From contig JAIOZY010000017.1 in assembly GCA_021740385.1 (NCBI GenBank), positions 1-64,000 on the forward strand: 64,000 bases of DNA, written 5' to 3'. Each line of letters opens with the position of its first letter. Within the stretch, counting starts at the first letter, position 1. Made by a program: the position numbers and the translations under genes. Positions 26,605-35,083 of the stretch are shown here, in pieces. Below the pieces are notes generated by a model that was not told the DNA's origin, did not search any database, and was given only the letters and a program-made list of their open reading frames with translations. This stretch comes from Prolixibacteraceae bacterium (GTDB taxonomy: Bacteria; Bacteroidota; Bacteroidia; Bacteroidales; Prolixibacteraceae).

Positions 26605-27270
26605 ATGAACACAATTTCAATTTCGGACGAATTTTTGGAAAAGTGGCCAGCGGTAAAGCTTGGTTGCATTGCCTGTAATACTGTGGTAGAAGGGCCAATG
26701 AATGACATGTGGGATGAAATTGAAACGCATTGTGAATCCATTAAAAATGAAATGCAGGTTGAGCAAATAAGCCAACTGCCTGCAATTAATGCATCGCGTA
26801 AGGCTTACCGGGCGCTCGGGAAAGATCCGGCCCGTTACCGGCTATCGGCCGAAGCCCTTATGCGCAGGGTGCTTAAAGGCGGAGAGCTTTACCGGCTCAA
26901 TAACCTGGTTGATTTGATAAACCTGGTCTCGTTAAAAACCGGTTTTTCAATTGGCGGTTACGATGCCGATAAAATCGAAGGTCCGGTATCTTTGTCGGTT
27001 GGAAGTGCTTCCGATGTTTATGAAGCACTGGGCAGGGGAGTGCTTAACATCGAATCGTTACCGGTTCTACGCGACAATTCCGGGGCTTTCGGAAGCCCTA
27101 CCAGCGACTCGGTACGTACGGGGATTACTGCCGGCACAAAACGTTTTTTAATGGTTGTCTTTGGCTTTGGAGCACTTGATAAGATAGATGAAACAATAAA
27201 TTTTGCTGAAAATTTGCTGGTATCTTACACCCGGGCAACTTTTGTGGAAAAACAAATTATTACATCATGA
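26605..27270 (+). CDS. B3/B4 tRNA-binding domain protein
   Basis: A 221-residue stand-alone B3/B4 domain, the editing-like module otherwise found in the phenylalanyl-tRNA synthetase beta chain. Typical stretches are SRKAYRALGKDPARYRLSAE, LVDLINLVSLKTGFSIGGYD and FGSPTSDSVRTGITAGTKRFL. Proteins of this type are thought to deacylate mischarged tRNA or bind amino acids, but its substrate is unknown. It starts 3 bases after the aminopeptidase stop and overlaps the amidase by 4 bases. Confidence 0.88.
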   Translation: MNTISISDEFLEKWPAVKLGCIACNTVVEGPMNDMWDEIETHCESIKNEMQVEQISQLPAINASRKAYRALGKDPARYRLSAEALMRRVLKGGELYRLNNLVDLINLVSLKTGFSIGGYDADKIEGPVSLSVGSASDVYEALGRGVLNIESLPVLRDNSGAFGSPTSDSVRTGITAGTKRFLMVVFGFGALDKIDETINFAENLLVSYTRATFVEKQIITS

Positions 27271-28058
27271 ACGAAAGCTTGAAAGAATTATTGGTATTGG
27301 GGATTGTTCAATTCGACATTGAATGGGAAAACCCGCAGGCAAACCGCGATTATCTAACCGGTTTACTGAAAAGCGATGAACGAAAATTTGATGTGTTGAT
27401 ATTACCGGAAGTTTTCACTTCGGGCTTTACGAATAACATTGAAAAAGTAGCCGAACCCATGCACGGAATTACCGTGAAATGGATGATTCAAATGGCTGAT
27501 ACGTTGCAATGTGTGCTTTGCGGAAGCATATTTGTTGAAGAAAACGGGCATTTTTATAACCGGTTCGTTTGGGTTGCGCCAAACGAAAGCCCCTGTTTTT
27601 ACGATAAAAGGCATTTGTTTTCGGCCGAACGTGAAAACGAAAAAATAAAACACGGAAAAGCCTTGACTTTAATAAAATACAAGGGATGGAAAATATTACC
27701 CCAGATTTGTTACGACCTGAGGTTTCCGGTATGGAGCCGGAATGTACAACAGTATGACCTGATGATTAATGTGGCCAACTGGCCCGGGGCAAGACGAAAA
27801 GTTTGGAAAACCCTGCTAAAAGCCCGCGCCATTGAAAACCAGTGTTACGTGACCGGCTTAAACCGGATTGGCAGTGATGGGGCAGGAATTGAATATACCG
27901 GCGATTCGATGGTGATTGATGCCCGGGGTATAGAATTGTACAGCGCAAACCACCTGAAATCGGTCGAACAGGTTACCATCGACTATAATGCACTTCAAAA
28001 ATTCAGGAAAAAGTTCAATACGCTAAACGATGCCGACCGCTTTTCATTGCTGATTTAA
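27267..28058 (+). CDS. Omega-amidase / nitrilase-family hydrolase
   Basis: A 263-residue nitrilase-superfamily enzyme with the Glu-Lys-Cys triad: Glu in ILPEVFTSGF, Lys in YDKRHLFS and Cys in PQICYDLRFPVWSR. The sequence is closest in style to YafV/omega-amidase, which hydrolyses 2-oxoglutaramate and 2-oxosuccinamate, by-products of aminotransferases. The gene is convergent with a lipoprotein gene, overlapping by 4 bases at the stop codons. Confidence 0.9.
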   Translation: MNESLKELLVLGIVQFDIEWENPQANRDYLTGLLKSDERKFDVLILPEVFTSGFTNNIEKVAEPMHGITVKWMIQMADTLQCVLCGSIFVEENGHFYNRFVWVAPNESPCFYDKRHLFSAERENEKIKHGKALTLIKYKGWKILPQICYDLRFPVWSRNVQQYDLMINVANWPGARRKVWKTLLKARAIENQCYVTGLNRIGSDGAGIEYTGDSMVIDARGIELYSANHLKSVEQVTIDYNALQKFRKKFNTLNDADRFSLLI

Positions 28059-28858
28059 AGCGATGATATATTCACAGAAGAAAGAATTTTACCGCTCTGG
28101 CTGTCAACAACCACTTCCCAGGTTTCAGGATATAATATCCAGCAAACACGCAGCTCAATTTTTCCGGAAAGATAAACAGGGACAATTGATTTTTGGTAAT
28201 CATACCAATAGGTTTCAGATGTAATTTTGTATGTGCTTCGCTTGTATGTCAATTCTTCGCCTAATAAACTTTCCCGTGCCATCTCAGCAGAAAACAGGTC
28301 TTTTTCAGGGATGTATATGTTCGTAAACCTGCGCCCGCCAATTGCAACTACCTCATGGCCCGAGACCAACATTTGCAGGCGGGTACCGCGTACCGGAATA
28401 TCGTTGAATTTTTGAAGACCGGTTGAAACCATCCAGTTGGCATTAACCGAATCGGGATAACCCGTTATAAACGTTTCGTATGTTGTGCCGCTTAAGGTTT
28501 TAACCGACTGTATTGAGACCTGTAACGGATCGGTGATGTTTAAAAATGAGCCATAATTAATCAATCCTTGCTCAAAAAGAGCTTCAATTTCAGGCAAAAG
28601 CAGGTTTGAATCGGGTAATTCTGAGAGGTTGCATCCTTCAATTTTGGTATCGATAAAACAAAAACCAAACGTATCAACCGCAGTGCAACCCGATAGGGGG
28701 GTGAGGGCCAGTTCATCAACTAATGCCCAAATTTCGTCACTTTCTTTTTCGATAACGGTTGCCGGGTAGTTGGGATCGGTATTCTCTTCTTTCTCACAAC
28801 CTGAACTTAAGGAAATTAGTAAAACTAAAATTATAGTTGAAAACCTGTTCATTATCAT
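28055..28858 (-). CDS. Hypothetical lipoprotein
   Basis: A 267-residue protein. A lipobox (LLISLSSGC) puts the lipidated Cys at about residue 21. The mature part has no family I can name. The end (VVVDSQSGKILSSVNISSL) resembles the turn of a PepSY-like module. A second ATG two codons in is an equally good start. Its promoter region faces the BlaI/M56 genes, and one pair of the operator-like palindromes lies 48-84 bases upstream of its start, so it may belong to the same regulon. Confidence 0.75.
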   Translation of the reverse strand: MIMNRFSTIILVLLISLSSGCEKEENTDPNYPATVIEKESDEIWALVDELALTPLSGCTAVDTFGFCFIDTKIEGCNLSELPDSNLLLPEIEALFEQGLINYGSFLNITDPLQVSIQSVKTLSGTTYETFITGYPDSVNANWMVSTGLQKFNDIPVRGTRLQMLVSGHEVVAIGGRRFTNIYIPEKDLFSAEMARESLLGEELTYKRSTYKITSETYWYDYQKSIVPVYLSGKIELRVCWILYPETWEVVVDSQSGKILSSVNISSL

Positions 28859-28905
28859 TTATTTAATCGAGGCGAAGATAATTATCTTTCACTGAATTCA
28901 AACAA
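28859..28905. other. Leader of the divergent lipoprotein gene
   Basis: Part of the 303-base divergent intergenic region. No gene is seen. With the operators, promoters and small frame listed separately, the rest of the gap (28952-29006 and 29119-29161) holds only AT-rich leader sequence and a short GGGG/CCCC stem with eight T at about 29042-29068. Confidence 0.4.
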
Positions 28906-28942
28906 AAACTAAAAAATTAGTTTGAAAACTAAAATATTAGTT
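28906..28942. promoter_or_regulatory. First pair of ACTAA-N4-TTAGT operators
   Basis: Two inverted repeats: AAACTAA-N4-TTAGTTT at 28906-28923 and AACTAA-N4-TTAGTT at 28927-28942, centres 20 bp apart. They share the half-site AACTAA and spacing with the second pair and have the size and symmetry of BlaI/MecI operators. Confidence 0.65.
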
Positions 28943-28951
28943 GTATGTTTG
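28922..28951 (+). promoter_or_regulatory. Promoter P1 overlapping the first operator pair
   Basis: TTG at 28922-28924, a 19-base spacer, then TATGTTTG at 28944-28951. The -33 lies on the first palindrome and the spacer covers the second, so a bound repressor would block it. The transcript would run toward the small frame and blaI. Confidence 0.65.
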
Positions 28952-29006
28952 TTTTACACTGTTTTTAAACAATTTGATAACGAAACAAAACTTCAAATGT
29001 TTTATT

Positions 29007-29060
29007 ATGAGAAAAAGAAAAGACAAATATTCAAAACAAGTGGGGCGGCATCCCCCGTGA
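29007..29060 (+). CDS. Possible 17-residue basic peptide
   Basis: An ATG-to-TGA frame coding MRKRKDKYSKQVGRHPP, downstream of promoter P1. A short GGGG/CCCC hairpin followed by eight T comes at its end. It is basic and lacks a leader. It could be a leader peptide, a tiny protein or a chance frame; the arrangement promoter, frame, terminator-like hairpin is the only support. Confidence 0.3.
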   Translation: MRKRKDKYSKQVGRHPP

Positions 29061-29077
29061 TTTTTTTTACGCAAAAT

Positions 29078-29118
29078 AACTAATAATTTAGTTGTAAAAC
29101 TATTGAAATAGTTTTACA
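29078..29118. promoter_or_regulatory. Second operator pair with the blaI promoter
   Basis: AACTAA-N4-TTAGTT at 29078-29093, then a palindrome with perfect 11-base arms (29093-29103 and 29108-29118, TGTAAAACTAT and its complement, 4-nt loop). Centres are again 20 bp apart. A promoter-like TTG (29092-29094), 20-base spacer and TACATTTA (29115-29122, one mismatch) overlaps them, 40 bases before the blaI start. Autoregulation is the likely reading. Confidence 0.7.
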
Positions 29119-29161
29119 TTTATCACGTTTTAATAGTGAAGAGACCAATAATTCTACGAAA

Positions 29162-29533
29162 ATGAAAGAACTGACCAAAGCAGAAGAGCAAATTATGCAA
29201 ATCCTCTGGAAGCTGGAGGAAGCTTTTGTAAACGACATAATAGACCAATTGCCTGAACCGAAGCCGGCCTACAATACCGTATCGACCATTGTGCGCATAC
29301 TGGAGCGCAAAGGATTTGTCGATCACAAAGCTTACGGGAAAACCCATCAGTATTTCCCGCTGGTTTCAAAAACAGCCTATACACGTTCGTTTATGAAAGG
29401 TTTTATGAGCAACTACTTTGGTAATTCGTTCCGCGAGATGGTCTCCTTTTTTGCAAAGGAGGACAACATGTCGGTACGTGAAATTGAAAAGTTAATGGAG
29501 GACGTTAAGAAAGAAATCGAAAACGAAAAGTGA
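29162..29533 (+). CDS. BlaI/MecI/CopY-family transcriptional repressor
   Basis: A 123-residue winged-helix repressor. The DNA-binding domain fills residues 1-75 (ELTKAEEQIMQILWKLEEA, then PAYNTVSTIVRILERKGFVD, the recognition region). A dimerisation tail follows. In this family the dimer binds palindromic sites, is cleaved or released by a membrane M56 sensor, and controls its own operon. The stop overlaps the ATG of the M56 gene (TGATG), so the two are co-translated. Confidence 0.93.
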   Translation: MKELTKAEEQIMQILWKLEEAFVNDIIDQLPEPKPAYNTVSTIVRILERKGFVDHKAYGKTHQYFPLVSKTAYTRSFMKGFMSNYFGNSFREMVSFFAKEDNMSVREIEKLMEDVKKEIENEK

Positions 29534-31686
29534 TGGAAACGTATTTCAACTACATCATCGAGTCGGGGATAAGCCTCGGGGTTTTTACCCTGGTTTACTG
29601 GCTGCTGCTTCGTAAAGAGGTTATGCTGAAAGCCAGCCGGATCTACCTGTTGGTTGCCGTTTTGTTTTCAACGCTTTTGCCGTTTTTTACGATTAACCTT
29701 CAAAATACGGCACCTGCCGGATATACTGAAAATACTGCTGAAGCAATCGTTCTGGAAACCAATTTAATTGAAACGGTAACGGTATATGCGTCGGGTATCC
29801 CGGCCAAAGTAGGCAGGGCCATAATTTCAATAAAGCCTTCGGTATGGTTTTACATTACCGGGGCTACACTCGCTTTGTTTTTTATTCTGGCGGGTATTGT
29901 TCAGCTATTGTCAATGATTTCCAAAAACCGGAGTTTCAGGCTTAAGCTTGCCCGCTTGGTGGTTACCCGGAAGGAAATTACGCCGTATTCGTTTTTCAAT
30001 TTCATTTTCATCAGTCGCGACCTACCTGAAAAGGAAAACTGGAAAGCCATGGTGCATCACGAGTTAGAGCATGTAAAACAAGGTCACTCGTTCGATGTAC
30101 TTTTCATCGATTTTATGATGGTATTCCAGTGGTTTAACCCGTTTTACTGGATCATACGCCGCCTGGTGCGCGAAAACCACGAGTTTCTGGCCGACCGGGC
30201 TGTGCTTCGTCGGGGCGCCATTTCGCCCGGCAGGTATAAAGCCTTGCTGCTTAGCCAGGCCATAGGCGGAAAAATGCTCATGACCAGTAATTTTTTCAAC
30301 GTGAAAACAATTCAAAAACGATTCAAAATGATTACAAAAAATAAAACACGAAAATTTGGTTTACTGAAATACTCCCTCGGTGTAGTGGCTGCATTATCCA
30401 TCACCATGTGTTTTGCCGTAAACAATGCAGGGCCCGAAGAAAACAACAATGTACTTGTAAAGGCCGAAATACCTCTGAAAGAACTAATTAATTTACGACA
30501 CACAGAGATTGATCATGAAACATTAGCTATCGTTGATCGAAATGAATTTAAAAAGATTCAGAATCATGATGTAAAAAATGATGCTGTTCCTTCTGTTATG
30601 AGTACTGACACCACAATTCAGGAACAAGTATTTAACATTGTGGAGGATATGCCTGAATTCCCGGGCGGGGAACTTGCCCTGAAGAATTGGATTGCAAACA
30701 ATATAAAATACCCCGAAACAGCTGCTGAAAAAGGCATTCAGGGTAAGGTGTATGTTACATTTGTTGTTAACAGGAATGGCAAAGTTGAAAAACCCCACAT
30801 TGCACGAGGGGTTGATCCCATTTTGGACAAAGAAGCCTTGCGGATTATCGGCAGTCTGCCTGACTGGAAGCCGGGCTACCAAAGAGGAAAAGCAGTGAAT
30901 GTTCGTTATACTCTACCAATTAATTTTGCTTTAGAGAATGGTTCAGCAGAACAAACCCAAAAGCAGGGTGATACTGAAGATGAGGTTTTTGTTATTGTGG
31001 AAGACATGCCCGAATTTCCGGGTGGGGAAGATTCACTTCGAAACTTCATTGCTGAAAATATAAGATATCCAAAAATTGCTGCCGAACAAGGCATACAGGG
31101 AAAAGTGTACGTTATGTTTGAGGTAAATGCGCTTGGGAAAGTTGAAAATGCACGTATTGCAAGGGGGGTAGATCCCTCCCTCAATCAGGAAGCATTGAGG
31201 GTTGTTTATTCATCGCCGGCCTGGAAACCCGGCTACCAAAGGGGTATTCCGGTAAAGGTTTCTTATACGGTACCCATTAATTTTCAGTTGGATAATCACA
31301 AACCAAAACCTAAAAAAATTGATGAAACCGTTGTGGTTGGCTACGAACAGCATGAAACAGTTATGCACGACAGTATTTATATGGAATGCGATGAAATGCC
31401 CCTATTTGAAGGTGGAGAACTGGGCGTTCGTAAATATATTGCCAACAATATTAAATACCCTGCTGAAGCTCAGAAATACGGCATACAGGGCAAAGTTTAC
31501 ATTAGTTTTGTTGTGGCAAAAGATGGTGCAGTAGAACGGGTTAAAGTTGCACGGAGTGTTGATCCTTCACTCGACAATGAAGCAATCCGCGTTGTTTCTT
31601 CCATGCCCAAATGGCAACCCGGAAGGGACAAAGGGGAACCTGTTGATGTAGCCTTTACCATGCCGGTTAATTTCCAATTACAATAA
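29533..31686 (+). CDS. M56 (BlaR1-type) membrane metalloprotease with three TonB C-terminal domains
   Basis: A 717-residue sensor/protease. I start at ATG 29533, not the preceding GTG. Residues 1-130 hold three to four membrane helices. The zinc site HELEH lies at 176-180 and a further membrane helix is near 283-300. The extracytoplasmic end carries three TonB_C-like domains, starting at about residues 373, 492 and 622, each with (M)PEFPGGE or MPLFEGGE, YGIQGKVYISF-type and SLPDWKPGYQRG-type motifs. There is no penicillin-binding domain as in true BlaR1. The protease probably inactivates BlaI on a signal, perhaps sensed by the TonB_C repeats or a TonB-dependent receptor. Confidence 0.9.
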   Translation: METYFNYIIESGISLGVFTLVYWLLLRKEVMLKASRIYLLVAVLFSTLLPFFTINLQNTAPAGYTENTAEAIVLETNLIETVTVYASGIPAKVGRAIISIKPSVWFYITGATLALFFILAGIVQLLSMISKNRSFRLKLARLVVTRKEITPYSFFNFIFISRDLPEKENWKAMVHHELEHVKQGHSFDVLFIDFMMVFQWFNPFYWIIRRLVRENHEFLADRAVLRRGAISPGRYKALLLSQAIGGKMLMTSNFFNVKTIQKRFKMITKNKTRKFGLLKYSLGVVAALSITMCFAVNNAGPEENNNVLVKAEIPLKELINLRHTEIDHETLAIVDRNEFKKIQNHDVKNDAVPSVMSTDTTIQEQVFNIVEDMPEFPGGELALKNWIANNIKYPETAAEKGIQGKVYVTFVVNRNGKVEKPHIARGVDPILDKEALRIIGSLPDWKPGYQRGKAVNVRYTLPINFALENGSAEQTQKQGDTEDEVFVIVEDMPEFPGGEDSLRNFIAENIRYPKIAAEQGIQGKVYVMFEVNALGKVENARIARGVDPSLNQEALRVVYSSPAWKPGYQRGIPVKVSYTVPINFQLDNHKPKPKKIDETVVVGYEQHETVMHDSIYMECDEMPLFEGGELGVRKYIANNIKYPAEAQKYGIQGKVYISFVVAKDGAVERVKVARSVDPSLDNEAIRVVSSMPKWQPGRDKGEPVDVAFTMPVNFQLQ

Positions 31687-31695
31687 ATTTAAATT

Positions 31696-31754
31696 ACCGC
31701 TAAAACGCTAAGTTCCATAAAATATTTCACTTTGGGCCTTAGCGTCTTAGTGGT
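31696..31754. repeat. Dispersed inverted repeat
   Basis: ACCGCTAAAACGCTAAG at 31696-31712 and its imperfect complement at 31738-31754 (15 of 17 match) flank a 25-nt loop. Words of the same kind (GATGCTAAGGGTTAAA) recur near 33054-33070. It lies between blaR-like and TPR genes and could form a transcript hairpin. Confidence 0.6.
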
Positions 31755-31768
31755 TTAAAAAAGAAAAC

Positions 31769-33031
31769 ATGCAAAAAATTGTTCTGATCATAGCAATTCT
31801 AATAAGTTCGGCTTTAACTACTTTGTTTGCTCAATCGAAAATCGAAAAACATTATTATAATGGCAGTTACAACGAGGCGATTGAAGCTTTTGTTCAAAAA
31901 GATAAAAACGGTGAGGCCGGCTTAAACGATTACAAAATTGCCGCACATTGCTACGGACAACTTTTTGATTATGAGCCGGCAATTGCGTGTTTTGAGAAAG
32001 CCCTGGGAATTGATTCATTGGACCGGCTTGCGCGGGAAGGACTGGCCGATTTTCAGTTGAAACTTGGGTTAAAAAAAGACGCCTTTTCGAATTACAATGC
32101 CATCCTGAAAGCAGACCAGGGAAACTCAAGGATAAAAGCAAAGCAGGCCGGGCTGCTGATGGATTTCGACCGCTATTCCGAAGCAGAACAAATGTACAGT
32201 GAATTGTACCTTTCCGACACAACAAATGTCTTTTTTCTGCGCCGTCTGGCCATTTCAATATACAAACAGAAAAATTATAACGAAGTCATTGACTTGTTAT
32301 TTGAAAAAACACAGCTATTTCATTCAGACCTTGAATTACTGATGATTATGGCGGATTGCTTTTATAAACTCAACAACAACCATCAGGCAATGAATTATTT
32401 GTACGGAATACTTAAAGCAGATTCGCTTTATACCCCGGCTTTGTCGAGGCTTGGCTACATCCATTTTTCGGCTTATCGCAACTACGAAGATGCCATTGGT
32501 TATTACCACACCCTGAACCGTGTGGAAAATTATTCCGACCCGTTCCACCTTAAAAACCTGGGGATATGTGAATATTTCACGGGCAACCAGGAATACGCGG
32601 CACCCATGCTTGATTCCCTTTCGAATGAACTGGCCGACGATGCCATTGTTCCGTTTTATGCCGGACTTTCGTATAAAAAACTGGGCGATACCGACAATGC
32701 ACTCCGCTGTCTCGAACGTGCCTCAACGGTTGTAATACCCGTGTATACTTCCGACATATATCACCATCTCGGCAGGGCCTACGCCTCAAAGCGCATGTTT
32801 GAAAAGGCCATTGAAACCTATAAAAAGGTGCAGGAATACGATCCGGAAAATTTCCAGGTATTGTTCGATATAGGCGTAACGTATGAAGAGTGGAACCTGA
32901 ACCGCACAAAAGCACTGGTTTATTATCAGCAATTTGTAAAAGCGTGTACCAACCAGCGTTCAGCTGATTTGAAATATGCCCAAAACCGCATCGAAAAAAT
33001 TAAAGAAGAACTCTTCTTTGAGGGCGAGTAG
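31769..33031 (+). CDS. Secreted TPR protein
   Basis: A 420-residue protein. The signal peptide is MQKIVLIIAILISSALTTLFA. Helical TPR units run through almost all of the rest (for example EPAIACFEKALGIDSLDRLAREG, NEVIDLLFEKTQ and FEKAIETYKKVQEYDPEN). It would act as a periplasmic scaffold. No other domain is visible and its partner is unknown. Confidence 0.85.
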   Translation: MQKIVLIIAILISSALTTLFAQSKIEKHYYNGSYNEAIEAFVQKDKNGEAGLNDYKIAAHCYGQLFDYEPAIACFEKALGIDSLDRLAREGLADFQLKLGLKKDAFSNYNAILKADQGNSRIKAKQAGLLMDFDRYSEAEQMYSELYLSDTTNVFFLRRLAISIYKQKNYNEVIDLLFEKTQLFHSDLELLMIMADCFYKLNNNHQAMNYLYGILKADSLYTPALSRLGYIHFSAYRNYEDAIGYYHTLNRVENYSDPFHLKNLGICEYFTGNQEYAAPMLDSLSNELADDAIVPFYAGLSYKKLGDTDNALRCLERASTVVIPVYTSDIYHHLGRAYASKRMFEKAIETYKKVQEYDPENFQVLFDIGVTYEEWNLNRTKALVYYQQFVKACTNQRSADLKYAQNRIEKIKEELFFEGE

Positions 33032-33108
33032 GACGTTCACTGCAAAGATACTGAGATGCTAAGGGTTAAATTTATTTCACCGCAAAGTAGATACTATCCT
33101 TTAACTTC

Positions 33109-33175
33109 CATTGCCATCAATCCCTTCAATCTTTTCAATCACCCCAATCCCATCAATCCCCTCAATTCAAATTTT
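33109..33175. repeat. Low-complexity CAATC-type repeat
   Basis: The words CCATCAATCCC, TTCAATC and CATCAATCCC follow each other with 8-10 base spacing in front of the tag remnant. It is degenerate, has no coding potential and probably reflects slippage. Confidence 0.45.
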
Positions 33176-33207
33176 CTCTGAAAAAAAGCTTATTTTAGCG
33201 GGTAAAC

Positions 33208-33676
33208 ATGCCAAAATACTTAAAAATGAACAACCGATGCGAATGGGCTGCCAATGGCCCGGAAATCTATAAAAAATACCACGACGAGGAGTGGGGCGTT
33301 CCCGTTTATGACGACATCCGGCTTTTTGAATTCCTTGTGCTCGAAAGTGCCCAGGCCGGCCTCAGCTGGCTCACAATTTTAAAGCGGAGGGAAGGTTACC
33401 GTAAAGCTTTTGCCGGTTTCGACCCTGAACTTGTGGCCGATTTTGATGAAAAAAAGATTGCAGAACTAATGGATGATGAGCGAATTATACGCAACAGTCG
33501 AAAAATTAAAGCAACCATTAACAACGCGAAAGCGTTTCTTTGTATACAAAAGGAATTCGGCAGTTTTAGTAATTACATTTCTTGGTCCGGTAATTATTTA
33601 TGCCCACATGCAGGCAACCGGTATGGTCAACGATCATGTAATATCGTGCTTTCGTCACAAAGAATTGCAGTTTTAG
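33208..33676 (+). pseudogene. tag: DNA-3-methyladenine glycosylase I, internally deleted and frameshifted
   Basis: The N-terminal 120 or so codons are a good Tag (CEWAANGPEIYKKYHDEEWG, QAGLSWLTILKRREGYRKAF and FDPELVADFDEKKIAELMDD). After GSFSNYI the family would continue with about 40 residues up to a VG-TICYAHMQATG motif. Here that block is gone. The sequence jumps at about 33585 to FLGPVIIYAHMQATGMVNDH in another frame, ending at 33676 (ISCFRHKELQF). So an internal deletion of roughly 120 bases, not a multiple of three, inactivated it. Tag excises alkylated adenine; the cell must rely on other glycosylases. Confidence 0.85.
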
Positions 33677-33770
33677 CCAAAAGTGATTTTTATCCCTTTC
33701 TTAATACGATAAATATTCTATTTTTATGGCTCAATCAAACATTTTTAAAACGAAAAAATATTGTCTTACT

Positions 33771-34982
33771 ATGAAGGTTGGGAAATTGATTGGTTTAACC
33801 TGTACTTTGTTATTAACCGTTGGTTTTTTATCGGCACAGGTTAGCGGGGAAGATTTTAAAACAGGGTATGAATTTACAGAAGTAATAGAAATACCATCAA
33901 CACCGGTTAAAGACCAGCATCGTTCGGGTACATGCTGGTCGTTTGCAACAAACTCGTTTATTGAATCGGAAATGATACGGTTGGGGAAACCTGAAGTTGA
34001 CCTGTCGGAAATGTTTGTTGTATGGCATTGTTATTCAGCCAAAGCCGACAAATACGTGCGTATGCATGGAAATACAAATTTTGCTGCCGGCGGGGCTTTT
34101 CACGATGCGATGTGGGTACTTGATAAATACGGCATGGTTCCCGAGCAGGCTTATAACGGCCTGGCTATTGGCGAAGACAAGCCTGTACACAGTGAAATGG
34201 ACGAAGTTTTAAAGGCCCATGTTGAGGGAATTGTAAAAAATAAAAACAAAAAACTGAGCCCCGTTTGGCACCAGGCATTTACCGATTTACTTGATAATTA
34301 CCTGGGTGATATTCCCGAAACGTTTACTTACAACGAAAAAGAATATTCACCGCTTTCATTTGCCGACGATTATATGGGTATTAATCCCGATGATTACGTT
34401 GAAATAGGATCATTTACGCATCATCCTTTTTATGAGAAATTTATCATCGAAATACCCGACAACTGGATGTGGTCCGAAATATACAATGTGCCGCTTGACG
34501 AACTGATGCAAATATTTGATTATGCTCTGAAAAATGGCTATTCAATTGCCTGGGGGGCCGATGTAAGCGACAAAGGTTTTGCAACAAAGAAAAGGGGAGT
34601 GGCGGTTGTTCCCGATATTGACCATACCGAAATGTCGGATGCCGAAATTTCACGCTGGGAAAAGCTTGACGAAAATGAAAAGCAGGAGGAGTTATATAAG
34701 CTTGATAAACCCGGTAAAGAAAAAGAAATCACACAGGAAATGCGCCAGATCGATTTCGATAATTACACTTCCACCGACGATCATGGAATGCACATCATTG
34801 GCATAGCAAAAGACCAAAACGGTACCGAATACTACAAGGTTAAAAACTCGTGGGGCGAATACAACGATTATGACGGTTATTTCTACGTTTCGAAGCCATA
34901 CGTTGCTTTACGAACAATCGATATCATGATCCACAAGGATGCATTGCCGCCAAAAATTGCCGAAAAAATTAACATTCAATGA
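33771..34982 (+). CDS. Secreted C1-family peptidase (bleomycin-hydrolase/PepC-like)
   Basis: A 403-residue papain-fold cysteine peptidase. I start at 33771 (MKVGKLIGLTCTLLLTVGFL), which gives a signal peptide; an in-frame ATG 45 bases upstream would bury it. Catalytic Cys55 is in SGTCWSFAT, His is in DDHGMHIIG and Asn in KVKNSWGEYN. PVKDQHRSGTCW is typical of the C1B aminopeptidase/bleomycin hydrolase group. The leader points to a periplasmic or exported peptidase, unusual for the cytosolic PepC. Confidence 0.9.
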   Translation: MKVGKLIGLTCTLLLTVGFLSAQVSGEDFKTGYEFTEVIEIPSTPVKDQHRSGTCWSFATNSFIESEMIRLGKPEVDLSEMFVVWHCYSAKADKYVRMHGNTNFAAGGAFHDAMWVLDKYGMVPEQAYNGLAIGEDKPVHSEMDEVLKAHVEGIVKNKNKKLSPVWHQAFTDLLDNYLGDIPETFTYNEKEYSPLSFADDYMGINPDDYVEIGSFTHHPFYEKFIIEIPDNWMWSEIYNVPLDELMQIFDYALKNGYSIAWGADVSDKGFATKKRGVAVVPDIDHTEMSDAEISRWEKLDENEKQEELYKLDKPGKEKEITQEMRQIDFDNYTSTDDHGMHIIGIAKDQNGTEYYKVKNSWGEYNDYDGYFYVSKPYVALRTIDIMIHKDALPPKIAEKINIQ

Positions 34983-35083
34983 TATATGAAATTTGATAGA
35001 ATGTTAACAATTGATTTATTTTAATTGGCCTTGTATTTTGTGTCATCTTTTTATTTTCTTTGCAGCTTTTAAAAATATAATTT

